Below, piece after piece: positions 33,331 through 44,939 of a stretch of DNA of 64,000 nucleotides. The DNA is from Psococerastis gibbosa. Its lineage: Eukaryota > Arthropoda > Insecta > Psocodea > Psocidae. The DNA lies in assembly GCA_963971405.1 (NCBI GenBank), contig OZ020486.1:9633419-9697418 (forward strand), written 5' to 3'. The notes beneath the pieces were generated by a model that worked only from the letters and a program-made list of their open reading frames with translations, had not been told where the DNA came from and ran no database searches. A program made the translations under genes and the position numbers. How positions within the stretch are numbered: the first letter of the stretch is position 1; each line of letters begins with the position of its first letter.

Positions 33331-33536
33331 CAGTGGCGGCGCTAGAAATGTTAAGGTGGGGGGCCATGGAGGGGCATGACTTCTATCTGGGGGGGGGGGG
33401 CAATGAAAAAAACAAAACACTTTTCATTGGGAGTAGGTATACCGTTCAATAATTCTGCAATTTAACAAGATGTAAAATATCTCAAAACTTTTGGGGGGGC
33501 CAGGCCCCCTCGGGCACCCCCGTAGCGCCGCCACTG
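33331..33536. mobile_element. hAT-like MITE (CAGTGGCGGCGCTA family)
   Basis: Ends CAGTGGCGGCGCTAG and TAGCGCCGCCACTG; flanks ATTGAAAG and ATTGGAAG differ at one base. Inside, G runs of 6 and 10 face C runs at the right end. Confidence 0.85.
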
Positions 33537-33928
33537 ATTGGAAGCTTTATCTTTAAATTTGTCCATTTTTAATCAAGAAAAGTTTATTTGAAACCGTTTT
33601 GTTTTATTTAATATCCTACAGCCTACAGCAAACACAGGGCCCCTTGACAGACTTTGCCACAGGCCCCGCGCTGGCTTAATTTGGGACTGGTGAGGGCGTG
33701 ATGACGAGTAATCTCTGATGATGATAACTAAACAGCTGGAGCTGATGCCGAGAGATTCAAATAGGCAAATAGAATTATTGCATCGATTGACATAGGGGGT
33801 AATTGCGTTGGTGGTAAAGCCTCCCTACTGCATTGCTGCTGTATACGTTCTGTCAACCGTACTGTTTCATATTCCCTGCCTCTCCTCTAAATATATACAG
33901 GACACTTGCATACATTATATTATATATA

Positions 33929-34140
33929 CAGTGCCGGATTAAGCCTGCGGGACCAGTAGCAAATTCTGTCAAGGGGCCCTTGGTTGCTGTAGGTTCTCAA
34001 GGTTCGGGTATTAAATAAAACAAAACTGTTACAAATAAAAAAGTTGGATTTAAAATGTGCAAAATATGGACAGGCGTTGGAGCGCGGGGCCCCAAATTCG
34101 CGGGGCTTGTAGCATTTGCTAAGTGGCTAATCCGGCACTG
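33929..34140. mobile_element. hAT-like MITE (CAGTGCCGGATTAA family)
   Basis: Left CAGTGCCGGATTAAGCC, right GGCTAATCCGGCACTG. The flanks are AT-rich and do not show a clear duplication. A related scrap lies at 33601-33690. Confidence 0.7.
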
Positions 34141-34887
34141 AGTATATGAAATATCCGCTAATTCTTCTTCTGCATTGGCGCTAGAGCTCTGGCCTCTGGG
34201 TGAGCTTTAGCCTATCGCACCACCTCTCTCTAGAGATCCCTGTACTTGGTTTTCCTCTGCCAAGCTCCCACTGACATCTTCAGCAGGTCACTTTCCACCT
34301 CGTTCTTCAGCAATCGGTGGCCTGCCTAACCGCCTTCGGCCCTAGCTCCATTCTCGTTTTGTATCTGGACTTTGGAGCTTGGTGTTGAGCCATTCGCTTT
34401 AAGTCCCCAATCTACCGCGTTCTTTGGTCTTTTGCAAAGCAAACGATGTGTTATTTTAGCAGGATCTCACCTATCTCGACGTTTGTTCTCCTTCTTGAGG
34501 ACACCACGTTCTTCCATTCACCACAATTTGGGTAATTATCTTACCGGAGTGAGGGATATTGTGAAGGTGGCCCTTGAATTGGAGTAGGATGGATCCTGCA
34601 AGATCCAAGGCAATGACTGCCCTGTCGTTCTAGTCCCGACGCGCATTGTATTCACCGCGAGTCGCGAAACAACGAGCCTCTGGCCTAGCAATGTCTAATT
34701 TAGGCGGAAGGCTTCTTTCTGAGTGGCGGAGCGTGCACGTAAGGCATGCAAATGCCGCATTACACTCAACAAATCCTAAGAATGTATGAATAGCTTCGCT
34801 GAAATCTATAGGAAGCTACGAGCAAATAAGGTCGTGTGAGCTTCATGTAATCAACGCAGTCTAAGAAAATTAATAATCTCGTCACGT
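34141..34887. other. Intergenic, GC-richer stretch without assignment
   Basis: 34160-34620 is less AT-rich than its surroundings and might be decayed retroelement sequence, but I could not match any conserved motif on either strand. Confidence 0.35.
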
Positions 34888-35112
34888 TAGAATTCAAATG
34901 TTTTCTTTTTTGTTTCACAATTTTTAAATTTTTAAGATGATACAATAGAACATGCTATATGAAATGATGCGTGTTTTCTTTTTCGTTTTCAAATTTTTAC
35001 TTTTTAAGAAGATATAGTAGAACATGCTAGGCCTATTTAAAATGATGTGTGTTTCTTTTTTTTAAACTTAAATAAATGCGAATATTTGCAAGCATTACAC
35101 TCGCAACTGCCC
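34888..35112 (+). repeat. Dispersed repeat shared with 1876-2040, internally duplicated
   Basis: The unit with ACTTTTTAAGA, GAACATGCTA and ATGATGTGTGTTT is present about twice before the shared end TTTGCAAGCATTACACTCGC. Confidence 0.6.
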
Positions 35113-35439
35113 CACACTGATTCTTTCTCATTTATTTCCCCAAAGCCTCACTCACGCATATCGATCTTCTCGTATGTATACCGTACATTTCGAGAAGTGA
35201 CCACGCCCACCCATTCAGTTCCATCAATCAGGGGTGGTAAAGCTTTTATTGCTTTTAGTTTCAAACTCCCGTTCGACTTCTGACTTCTTCTGTTTTCCAT
35301 TAGTTTAACCTGTTTTGCTATGAGGGTTTTGCTTATAGTGAGTTACCGTCTGGCTTTATGGCATGCCTTTGCAAGGTTTCATCAGTTTTTGAAATGAAAT
35401 TGGAAAAGTCAAACTACCTAGTAGCTATGAAAAAATTGT

Positions 35440-35670
35440 CAGGACATGTAGCGTAGTGGTACCGACTCTGACTTTCACCCGAAAGGTTGTTGGTTCGAGT
35501 CCCACACTGGCTACATTTTCTGGCCATGCTTCGGAGGGCATGTAAAGCAGGCGGTCCCGGGCCTTCCTAGTTGAGTGTAAGAGAGGGCTTTATAGCCCTA
35601 ACTCCGCTAGGTTGGCTTGGTAATAGAAACAATAAAAAGTCCTTATTTATTTATTTATTTATTTATTTAA
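35440..35670 (+). mobile_element. tRNA-derived SINE-1, best-preserved copy
   Basis: The A box TAGCGTAGTGG is at 35449 and the B box GGTTCGAGTCC at 35492, 43 bp apart, as in a tRNA promoter. The body is GCTTCGGAGGGCATG, GCGGTCCCGGGCCTTCC and CTCCGCTAGGTTGGC, and the 3' end is (TTTA)n. RNA polymerase III transcription is inferred from the boxes. Confidence 0.88.
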
Positions 35671-35724
35671 ATTCAAGACTTTCAAATCAAATCTAAAGCT
35701 GAACCGTAAGTAAACTAGTATACT

Positions 35725-35990
35725 CTGGCTTTGGCTGTGAACGAATGGTTACAGAGCTTGAATTTCAATCGGGAGAATGGTAGTTCGAATCCTCAAGGGG
35801 ATCGGATTTACTCGATAATTCAGGGACGAATAAAGCAATGAGTCAATCGTACAGAAACCATCAGTCCTCCTCAGGACTGATCCTGATGATGGGAGTGCAA
35901 CCCTCACCCGAAACGTCACCCCCCTTCCCTGGCTCCGGCCTTATTGTTCGATGACTGTGAGGCCCCGGCTTTGAATGGTGCTCTTATTTG
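35725..35990 (+). mobile_element. tRNA-like SINE-2, copy 1
   Basis: AATGGTTACAGAGC and GGTAGTTCGAATCC have the look and spacing of A and B boxes. The body carries CCTCAGGACTGATCCTGATG and ACCCGAAACGTC. A partial inverted copy is at 37793-37970. Confidence 0.6.
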
Positions 35991-36161
35991 ATGCCAGTCA
36001 CGGATGGGCCATCGAAGGGGGAAAAGCCTTATAAATGTTAAAGTCAAATATCTTATTAAATATCAATCACAGAGCTGTCAAAAATATCAGGACAAACTGA
36101 AGAAATTTATCGGCGCATTTCCATATATGATATGAATGCATGCCTCTTCTAGTAAAGATTG

Positions 36162-36555
36162 CAGTGCCAAACTAACCCAGGGGCATCTGGGGCACAGGGC
36201 CACGCCCCCCACAAAAATGCCTAAAACCGGCCCCCCACAAACGAGATTTTTTTACAAATAGAAATAAAAAATCCCAAATCCCAAAAAAGTTTCATCAAAA
36301 TCGGATAATATACGTATTTACGGAAGTTAGAGTGTTTCCTAAAATCGATAGGTACATACACATACAATACAGTATATATAACATTTTGAACGGAGGGTGG
36401 TTTTAGGCTTAGTGGGTCATGCAATGAAAAGTTGTGAAGAAATTATACGGAAGTTGAACATTGGTCGCCAAACGTTTAAAACAATTTCAAAACTATGTTT
36501 GGCGGGAAATTAAACGTTTGCACCCACGGCCCCCACAGGGGTTAATCCGGCACTG
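36162..36555. mobile_element. hAT-like MITE (CAGTGCCGGATTAA family, long member)
   Basis: Left CAGTGCCAAACTAACCC, right GGGTTAATCCGGCACTG; flanks AAAGATTG and ACAGATTG (7 of 8). The inside is non-coding. Confidence 0.75.
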
Positions 36556-36562
36556 ACAGATT

Positions 36563-36745
36563 GGCCACAATTAGAGAATTTAAATAATTTTATTTGTATA
36601 AAAAATGGTTGGTGTTGTAGTCCTGAGGAAGGAGTTCAAGAACTGCGGCCAATTGGTGTTATAAAAGGGCACATGTCATGTATCGAAATGTAGAGGAGCA
36701 TTTCTGCTAATTTAAGGGATATTTTGATGGCTCTACAAGCTATAT
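36563..36745 (+). repeat. Old dispersed repeat, uninterrupted copy
   Basis: Gives the unbroken form of the sequence that is split at 13355-13695: GGCCACAATTAGAGAATTT, AAGAACTGCGGCCAATTGGT, CATTTCTGCTAATTTAAGGG and TTTTGATGGCTCTACAA. Confidence 0.55.
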
Positions 36746-36789
36746 TTCCTGTAGAAATTGACCTTGTACATTACAAAAAAATGCGTAGT

Positions 36790-37265
36790 GGAGTACTTGG
36801 ATTTCCTCTTGATAGACATATAAAGCGGTCTAGGTACTTCATACCCATGGTAAATCCGACCGCTCCGCGGTAAAACGTCTACCTATCTAATGTTGGATTT
36901 TTATTTTTATTTTCGGTTTACTTCCGATATTAAACTAAATTTAGCTGACTCGACATTGGATGGGGTCCCAATGATGACAGTCGTTGATCTTGATGGGGCA
37001 TAAACCCCGTCTAATTATTCCTCGTGGCTATATGGAAAATCCTAACCCTGATTTAACCATTTTACAATTTAAGTTTTATTTTCGGTATCAATCTAAATTT
37101 AGCTGAATCGACTTTGAATGAGCACTTGCATCTGAATGGATAACATAGCGGTCTCTAGCTATTCCATAACTATGGCAAATTTATGCGATGAAATGTCGTA
37201 TCTACGCGATTGGATTTTTATTTTTGCTTTGCCTCCGGTATTAAACTAAATTTAGCTAAGTGACG
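36790..37265 (+). repeat. Three tandem monomers of ~153 bp
   Basis: The word CTAAATTTAGCTRA recurs at about 36938, 37092 and 37244, spaced 154 and 152 bp. Related flanks recur too (GGATTTTTATTTTT, AGCGGTCT, CCATGGTAAA/CTATGGCAAA). The monomers are well diverged. Confidence 0.6.
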
Positions 37266-37647
37266 TTTTCTCAGCTTTGTTCTACTGTTTTTACAACTCT
37301 TTTATTGTCTTAGACATTTCCCCGTTCGCTCTATGTGTCTTTTATGTGCACCTCAATTTTTTTTCTAGCGGAGATTGTTTTTTTTTAGGGCCTAATTCAT
37401 TTCATTGCTAGGGATTATTTCACGCAGTTTTCATCTTTCCTCTTCATCACTTGTTGATGCCCACAATCACTAGGCATGCAATTTAAGTATTGAACCTGTA
37501 TACTATACTATATCGTCAAGGCCGTACCTAGGAATTTTGAGGGGGGGGGGGGGTTGCATACCCACTGAATTCACTTTTTTCTAATTGCCTGTTTTGTTGG
37601 TACCTTAGTCATTAGAGACAGGGGCCTCATAGTCATCAAACATCGGC

Positions 37648-37788
37648 TTCCATGGCAAGGTGGTAGCATGTTTGTACTTGTGCGAGTCTCTACACACCGT
37701 GTGATCGGAGGCTTGTCGTAAGTCGACAGAGGCAGACTGAAGAGGTCAAGCGGATACATCCATCAAATTGTTTGTACGCGGTTACTAT
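37648..37788 (+). mobile_element. SINE-3 copy
   Basis: GGCAAGGTGGTAGCATG ... TGTGCGAGTCTCTACACACC ... GGATACATCCATCAAATTG ... CGCGGTTAC. This is the uninterrupted form used to recognise the split copy at 21154/23387. Confidence 0.65.
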
Positions 37789-37792
37789 TATA

Positions 37793-37970
37793 AACAATGA
37801 AGGGAAGGGGACAAAGTTTCGGGAGCGGGTGCTACTCCCATCATCAGGCTTAGTCCTGAGAATGACTTATGGCTTCTGGACGATTGAATCAATGCTTGTA
37901 TATTCTTCTCTGAATTATTGACTATTATTCCGATCCCCTTGAGGATTCGAACTACCACTATAAGTAGCCT
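37793..37970 (-). mobile_element. tRNA-like SINE-2, copy 2 (minus, 5'-truncated)
   Basis: The reverse complement runs from GTAGTTCGAATCCTCAAGG through GATGATGGGAGTAGCACCCG to the end; the A-box side is missing. Confidence 0.6.
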
Positions 37971-38015
37971 ACGCCCATAATAAGCCCTTCTAATACTAAT
38001 AATAAATTAACCTTA

Positions 38016-38391
38016 GGCGCCCATTCCACCGACCGGCTAGGGCTATTTACAAAAACAGTGACGTGGTAGCAGACATTCAAGACTTAGGTGGCGTTTCCAC
38101 CGACCTCGCATTGCAGAATGCAAATGACATTGACGGAAATTAGAATTTTTCTTTTTATCGAAATTTATTAAAATGTTTGTACTTAACATATCCCATGACG
38201 CCATTTTTTAATTTTATTTAGTTTTTTGTGATTTTACTGCATGATCATTGATCAATTTTAACTATGGCATAGAAGAAAATAAACATTTCCGCGTCAATTC
38301 TGCAATGCGAGATAGGTGGAAACCCCGCCTATGTCTTGAATGTCTGCTACCTTTTTGTAAATAGCCGTAGCCGGTCGGTGGAATGGGCGCC
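38016..38391. mobile_element. PIF/Harbinger-like nested foldback MITE, copy 5
   Basis: Ends GGCGCCCATTCCACCGACC and its reverse complement, with a perfect TTA duplication (38013-38015, 38392-38394). The inner terminal repeat begins after GACTTA. The right outer arm has lost about 15 bases (CACGTCACCG). Confidence 0.85.
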
Positions 38392-39668
38392 TTAACATGC
38401 AGTCTAGAAAAGGAAACACCTATTTCGGGGACATTAGTCTTCCTCGATCTTTTATTTAACCCGACCGTAACAAGGTCAGTACTTTTCATAAATTGAAGAC
38501 GGTCAAAGGCTAATGAACCAATTCAGCTTTTGAACGCGATTAAGCCCAAATGCTGTAGATCGTGGAGAAATTAATGAGCTTTTTCTTTGCAAATTCCCGT
38601 TTTATCAGACTCAAGTTTGATATTTAGGGGTATTTAGGGGTATTTAGGGAATCGTTCCAATAAATTACGGTTTGGATCTGCATGTTAGCATTCTTTTTGG
38701 TTTATACATTTGTAAAATAATAGTATAATTAATAATTCGTGTATTTTTAATAAATTTTGCTATTTTGTTTAGTTAATTACCTACTAAAAAAGTATATTAA
38801 GAGTTTCCAACAAACCATTCACAACATTGATCTCGTGGTCTCCAACTAAGATTCTCCTACTTAAGTTTGCAATCAGATCAAAAAATCCCTTTCAGCTCTG
38901 GCCGAACAAGTGTAGGCAGGGACGGAACCAAACCATTTCGGGGGGGGGGGGGGTAGTTGTAGGTCAAAATAGAAAAAACATATGTGATTAAATTAAAAGC
39001 GTAATAAATTAACTTACAATAAAAACAATTATCTTCCACAACCTAGGCCTATATATTTCACTAAAAATTTGACTTTGTGCCGTTAAATTGAAATTTTGTA
39101 TAAGGTTATTGAACTTCTTAAAATAATTCCTTTTCACCAAGACGGCAAGACATGTCCACTACTTTATGTATAGTCTTGTTACTAAAACTAGGTTGAACTA
39201 TAAAAGTTGTTAAAAGCATTTTATGTTCGGCAAGGCGAGCACTTTTCCCTAGATTTATCAATATTTAAAAAGTTGCAGCAAGAAATTTCACTAAAAAAAT
39301 AAGTTTTAATTCCCTGGAGTTGAGCTAGGATTTAGTTACCTAGTAGTTTAGTTTTCAAATTTACTTTTCCATCACTCAAATATTTAATCTTCTATAAGTT
39401 GGTTGCGGAATACTGTAAGTCTATTGAATTATTGATCACTTAATTTTATGGGCGGTTCCCCTTAACACGTACCTAGCTTTTAAAACATTAAATTTCAATA
39501 TTTCTTTTTACTCACGTTTGATTGCAAACTATACATTTTCATTTTTATATTGTTGCTATATTATAAATAATACCAAAAAATAGTAATATTACACACTCGA
39601 ACAATATTGTTCTATAATAAAATGTGGGTTTAAGAAAAAAGGGGAATATGTGTATACCGTATAATAAT
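38392..39668. other. Intergenic with a lone hAT-like end
   Basis: A left end CAGGGACGGAACC followed by a G run starts at 38917 and continues with GGTCAAAATAGAAAAAACAT, like the ends at 24229 and 40861. No right partner is visible. The remainder is AT-rich with no gene. Confidence 0.5.
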
Positions 39669-39849
39669 CAAGGCCGTGCCCAGGTTTTGATTTCGGGGGG
39701 GGGGGGGGGGTCCAAAATTTTTTTTAAATGTAATTTATTAATGAATTAATGGATAAATTCTTCAAACCACACAGGTTTATATACAAAATTTATTTCGGGG
39801 GGGGGGGGGGGTTCGGAACCCATGGACCACCCCCCTGGGCACGGCCATG
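39669..39849. mobile_element. hAT-like MITE (CATGGCCGTGCCCAGG family, inverted)
   Basis: Left CAAGGCCGTGCCCAGG, right CCTGGGCACGGCCATG; flanks ATAATAAT and GTAATAAT (7 of 8). Two G runs lie inside, and the order is reversed relative to 26763-26937. Confidence 0.8.
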
Positions 39850-40860
39850 GTAATAATATTATAATAAGTGTGAAATGAAATTTCGTAAACCCCCCCCCCC
39901 CCTAAAAAAATCCTGGCTACGGTCTTGGGCCAAACCCTGGAAGACCTGATACTCGAACAATTCCTAATATACAATAGAAGATGGGAACCGCACTTAAATA
40001 TTTACATATAGCAGAATTATACTTCTGATGATTTATACACAACAGCTTCCCGCTGTTCAAAATTAATGTCCTACATTTTGGTAAGGTCCAGCTCCCAGGC
40101 AAAGTTGAAGAACTTACTTCGAGACGAAGTGAAGGGTGGGCGCAAAGGTTGCCTTTAGTTATATGGCATACGATCTGACATTTTATTACAAGAGAAGGAG
40201 ACTTCAACTTGTTTCCTTCGCCGAGGAAAATTAAAAGCTGGTCGGAACTAAAAACTTTTAATTCAATTGTTTCCTAGTTTTAAGTAAGGAAATGTTGCAC
40301 TAGAAATTTTCAATGTGGAAGTTTAGAGGCCTTTTGTCTAAAATTTTAGCTGTAGGCTACTTGTTTATATCATTAAATTTTAAATTTTTCGCAACGCACA
40401 CCGTTATTATTTTTAACTTTCTCTTGGGACAGTCGTTAGCTGAAATGCTAGTTAATTCAACCATCTGTCGAAAATAAAATTATATTCATTATAATTAATC
40501 AAAATAAAATAACTTTGACCAGAATTGTTATTAGACGAATCTACGAAAAATAAAATCTTGCCCATAGTCCTTGTATCATATGAAGAAATACGCTACTTAA
40601 AAAGTTTCTAAATTCTAAATATTTACTCCTACATCCAACATAATGTAATTATGCAATATATATTTTTTGTTTGTTTCAGTGATGCAAAAATGATGGAAAA
40701 ATGTCCGTGACAGCATGAGTGGCGCCCTCAACGGGCGTTTCCGCTTCCTTTTCCCGCGCGCGCGTCTCCTTCGTAAAATGTAGCCGGAACAACGGATGAT
40801 CGGGTCCTGTGGCCGGCAAACAGCGTAAGCAGGACATTTTGGCACAATATGACTACCAGG
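39850..40860. other. Intergenic, nothing recognised
   Basis: A C run at 39891-39902 followed by CCTGGCTACGGTCTTG looks like one more hAT-like right end. The rest has no matched repeat and no coding signature. Confidence 0.45.
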
Positions 40861-42119
40861 CAGGGACGGAACCAGCCCATTTGGGGGGGGGGGGTATAGC
40901 CCAGGGTAGATAATTTTTTTTAAGACATTAAATTATGGTAGAATGAAACCCATTGGAAATGGAAGATAATATGACAGACATTAAAGGAAAAATAAATTAC
41001 GGGCGATCTGAGTTCGGGGGGCAGGTAGGGGTGGTTTTTAATGGTGAAATACGGTACATCTTCATTTCCGACAAAACTAAAGTCCTACGGAAAAACGTCA
41101 AATAGCAAAAAGGTGGGTAGTAAGAAGATGAACAACTTTAATGATTACACTTTACAATTTAGTCATCCAAAATAACAATAACTCGCATCTAATATTGTAC
41201 CAAATATCATTCGATTTTATTCTTTTAGGTTATGTAACGTTAAACATACTATTTAAGAACGAAAATATTACAATTTTTATTTTAGAGCTGATTGACACAG
41301 ATATAAATATAGGGCTTAGATAAACTAAATTGACCGGACTATGTTTCAAATATTAGAGACATCATTTTTCGATTTGGTTTTTTGCATTTTTTAAGAAAAT
41401 TTTGCACAGTAGTGTATATTGTTCTTTATACAATCGGAAAGTAGAGATTTCAACGAACAAAAATCCCACCTAATTTTTAGAAAAAAAGTGACATTTTGAC
41501 GTGAGATTTTTCGAATGAAAGTGAGGGTGCTTTTTCCATGTATAGGGCTAGTCAAAATTAGTTGAAAAAATGAATATTTTAAATCAAAAAAATTACAGTG
41601 TATTTAGAATATAAAAAAGTAAATTTTCCCCAATTTTCACGTAAAAAAATGTTTTTTTGTGAAAGTTAAAAATAAAAAACCAAAACCCTGGTTTTTGGCA
41701 TTTTTCTCGTAAAATTTGAGGTTATGTGAAAAAAGTGTAATCATTAAATGTGTACATCTTCTTATTTCCCACCTTTTTGCTATTCGACGTTTTTCCATAG
41801 GACTTGTAGTTTTGTCGGAAATGAAGATGCACCGTATTTCACCCCTAAAAACCACCCCTACCTACCCCCCGACCTTAGATTGCCCGTAATTTATTTTTCC
41901 TTTAATGTCTGTCATATTATCTTCCATTTTCAATAGGATTCATTCTACTATAACTTAATTTTTTTTCTCACCATTTTTCAGGGCTAGTAGTTTCGGATCA
42001 AAATAGAATATAAACTTATGTAGTCTTGATTAAATTATAACTTAATAAAATAACTTACAGCAGGCGTACTCAATTTGGGGGCAGCTTTCCCCCTGCCCCC
42101 CCCCCTGCATCCGTCCTTG
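40861..42119. mobile_element. hAT-like 1.26 kb foldback element (CAGGGACGGAWCCAG family)
   Basis: Left CAGGGACGGAACCAG, right CTGCATCCGTCCTTG; flanks CTACCAGG and CCACTAGG (6 of 8). Long inverted arms are visible: 40915-41135 (GGTACATCTTCATTTCC, GCAAAAAGGTGGG) folds back on about 41725-41965. The 590-bp centre is AT-rich and non-coding. Confidence 0.75.
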
Positions 42120-42578
42120 CCACTAGGCAGGGCACTAGGCAGGGTGCCGTTATGTATCTGAACAACCCACTGTCGCTGACTTCAACAATTTTGGCGGTGC
42201 TCGGTTATTTATTTTTACACTTGATACCAACACGTTAAACCGCACTTGCGGCATTTGCATTAATTGTATTGTATTGTTGGCATATTAAGCGATTAAACGA
42301 TTAAACCGTTGATCTTGGTCATCCCTGTATCACTCTAAAATTGGTTGGTTCACATATCTTATTTAAGTTAATACTTATGTATGTTATAAATATAGGTATA
42401 TTAAATTAGTAGAGGACTTTAATCATCCGCCATTACAAGGTGTTTCTCATTTTTCTTGTTATAATTTTTCCATTAATTTGATAATTCGGTAAATTTCTAA
42501 TGTCAATCAGTTTAAAACGGATAAACTCCGCCGGCAAAACTAAAAAAAATCCTTGTATAACTACTATACCTATGAATT

Positions 42579-43286
42579 AGTGCCTCGGAAAAAGTCCACT
42601 CACACCTAAGATACGGAATAGTAGCATGGGGGGCGTCCTATCAAAATGAAATAAAAAGAGTCACCAAAACACAAAAGAAAATCCTGAAGGTCATGCACAA
42701 AAAACCACAGTTATTTCCATCCGAAGAGCCAGGCACGTAGCCAGGGAGGGGGCTGAAGCCCCCCCCCGAAATAAAAAAAAATTAATAAAAAAAAATCCTT
42801 GCATTGTTCTGTTTGATGTTTCACCTGAATTTTTTTTCTCCCTCTAAAAACACTAAAACTGTGTGTTTTTGCAGGTAAATTCTTAAAAATTTCCGAGGGG
42901 GGGGGGGAGCCACCGTTTTACTGGGGATATTCCATACCCCCTCGTAGTTAGCCCCTCCCGAAATAAAATCCTGGCTATGTGCTTGTGAAGAGCTTTTTAA
43001 AATAGCAAACGTGCCAACCATCAGAAACACGTTCATTAGAGAAGCCATAACACAACTGTTCAAACACAGACATCTACACTCTGAAGTGGCCCATAGCCAC
43101 AGTACACGATACCTATACAGAGAAAGCAGACCTTTATATAGTGAGGCCCCTAGAACTAAAAAAATTCAAAACACTGCACAATACATTGCACTCACACTCT
43201 ACAACAGTCTACCAAAAGGAATAAAAGAAATTTCAAGTATGAGATTATTCATCAAAAGAACCACAGAACATCTAAAAGTCAAATAA
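42579..43286 (+). mobile_element. Non-LTR retrotransposon reverse transcriptase end, split by a MITE
   Basis: On the + strand, 42579-42729 encodes HLRYGIVAWGASYQNEIKRV and KTQKKILKVMHKKP. Then 42986-43286 continues the same frame with FKIANVPTIRNTFIREAITQ, GIKEISSMRLFIKRTTE and a stop. This is the thumb and C-terminus of a Jockey/CR1-like reverse transcriptase. With the insert and one copy of its 8-bp duplication ignored, the frame runs through without a stop. Confidence 0.8.
42730..42985. mobile_element. hAT-like MITE (CAGGCACGTAGCCAGG ends) inside a LINE frame
   Basis: Left CAGGCACGTAGCCAGG, right CCTGGCTATGTGCTTG. Flanks CGAAGAGC (42722-42729) and TGAAGAGC (42986-42993) match at 7 of 8. 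It is 256 bp with short C and G runs near both ends. Confidence 0.85.
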
Positions 43287-44938
43287 ATTATGAATAGAAC
43301 AGAAAAGAAAATATACCCTACTATACAATATATAGAAAACCATAATACGCCCTTACCAACCCAATTCAACCCATTAACTAATAATTACTAACTAATTAAT
43401 AACTGCATTAATTAATAATCATAAACTAACCCTACTAACCTACTAATAAATATTGACGAAAACAAAAATTGTTATATTCTATATTGAATGACATCATGTA
43501 TCATGCATTGTATTGTATCGTCATATTGTCTCTGTGGAAAACTACGCACGGCCATGCTGCCTGTGGTAAAGCCAATATAACTTGTACAAATATTTTTGAG
43601 ACAAATAAATAAATTTTAAAAAAGTATTAAATTAAATGTAAAATGTAAAAAAAAAAAACAATTTTGTGGTGATCCAGGGCCCGGGGGTGGCCAATGTCAA
43701 CCACCAGCTTTCTCATAAACAATTTTGGCTCAAAGGGGTCTTTCCTATAATATCGTACTCTGATGAGTTTTTTCAGTTAGTTGATAAGCAAGCCATTTTT
43801 CATCAAAATAAGTTGTTATTGCTTTCCTATTTAAAATACGTAGTATAAGGAAAGCTTTGTCATAATTTTTGTAAAATTGCTCGGGCAGAAGGTTTCTTTA
43901 AGTCAATATTTCCAACAAGAAGAAGTTTTCACTAGTATGCCGACTTTGCCGGAGCGGGAAATGGGGAATGGGAAAAGGAATGGCCCTGAAAAAGACATAA
44001 AGTCATTAACGGACAGTCCAGTCAAATGTAAACTCTCCAAAGAAGCCATTTGTTAGGACGACGATGTTGAAAGCATTAATTAACGAATTACCTAATAAGC
44101 GCTACTTCTCTGAATGAGTTTCTCAGTAGGAATAATTGCGTATTCAGTACGTCACTGGACAGAGACTCTGCAAAGACAAAGCTAGAGTTCCACGTAGGAG
44201 AGAGGGGGTATTCGAGCGCACCAAAAATATTTTTTGCATCCTGGGGCCACCTTGTATTCCTTTGTCATAAGAGTTTGTAAACTGTGCTACCAGGCGACGC
44301 TACGACCCAGTTGCCATGGGGTACAGAAAACGGTACCACAGCCAAATCCGACCAATCACGCACCACACACAGGCTATATATTGTACTACAACTTAGCCTG
44401 AGGTTGAAAATGTAAACAGAACCATTTTAGAGTAGTACTTTGCATTCAAAAACTGTCTTGTTTACATTTTTAATCCCATGTTAAGTTATTACTACTAACT
44501 GCATGGTAGGCTCGCTAATCTTGATCTGGATCTGATGGTTCCAGAAGCTAGTTCTGGATACGGAACCTGGTCCAGGTCGCAGCATCTAAATCTAGATCCG
44601 CTCAACTCACATGATGTGGATTTGCAAGGTCACTACGGACCCGCACTGATCATTTTTGTACAAATCACCTTTTTGTGCAATTTAAAATTACTGGAAAACA
44701 TGTTCCACATGGGCTGGTACTAGTGACGGTCACATACGTACAATATATCAAAATGAAGAAAAAAACCTTCATATTTCTACTAATTTAATGATATTGTAGC
44801 TCTACTAGGTGCCGGGGTCTCCTAAGTAATTCAATTGTTTCCCTGCGCTTCTTAAAAGCTTAAAAATCACGCCTCGGCCATGTTGTACAAAATTGTCCTT
44901 ACTCATTAGGTATACCGGCAAAAATTGGAAATGACGTC
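43287..44938. other. Upstream region of the GPR158-like gene
   Basis: Contains the LINE 3' UTR-like AT-rich tail to about 43620, a scrap of element X at 43810-43865 (TATTGCTTTCCTATTTAAA, ACGTAGTATAAGGAAAGC), and a diverged copy of the old repeat of 36563 at 44635-44800. No other gene is seen. The promoter of the next gene should lie here or further upstream. Confidence 0.45.
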
Positions 44939-44939
44939 A
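44932..44939 (+). promoter_or_regulatory. CRE-like palindrome TGACGTCA overlapping a start codon
   Basis: A perfect cAMP-response-element consensus ends on the first base of the ATG at 44939. An out-of-frame ATG (44931) overlaps it and stops within three codons. Function is unproven. Confidence 0.3.

Noticed and set aside
36000..37000. hAT transposase gene near the many MITEs
   Set aside because: No transposase-like frame was found anywhere in the window; all hAT-like and PIF-like copies here are non-autonomous.
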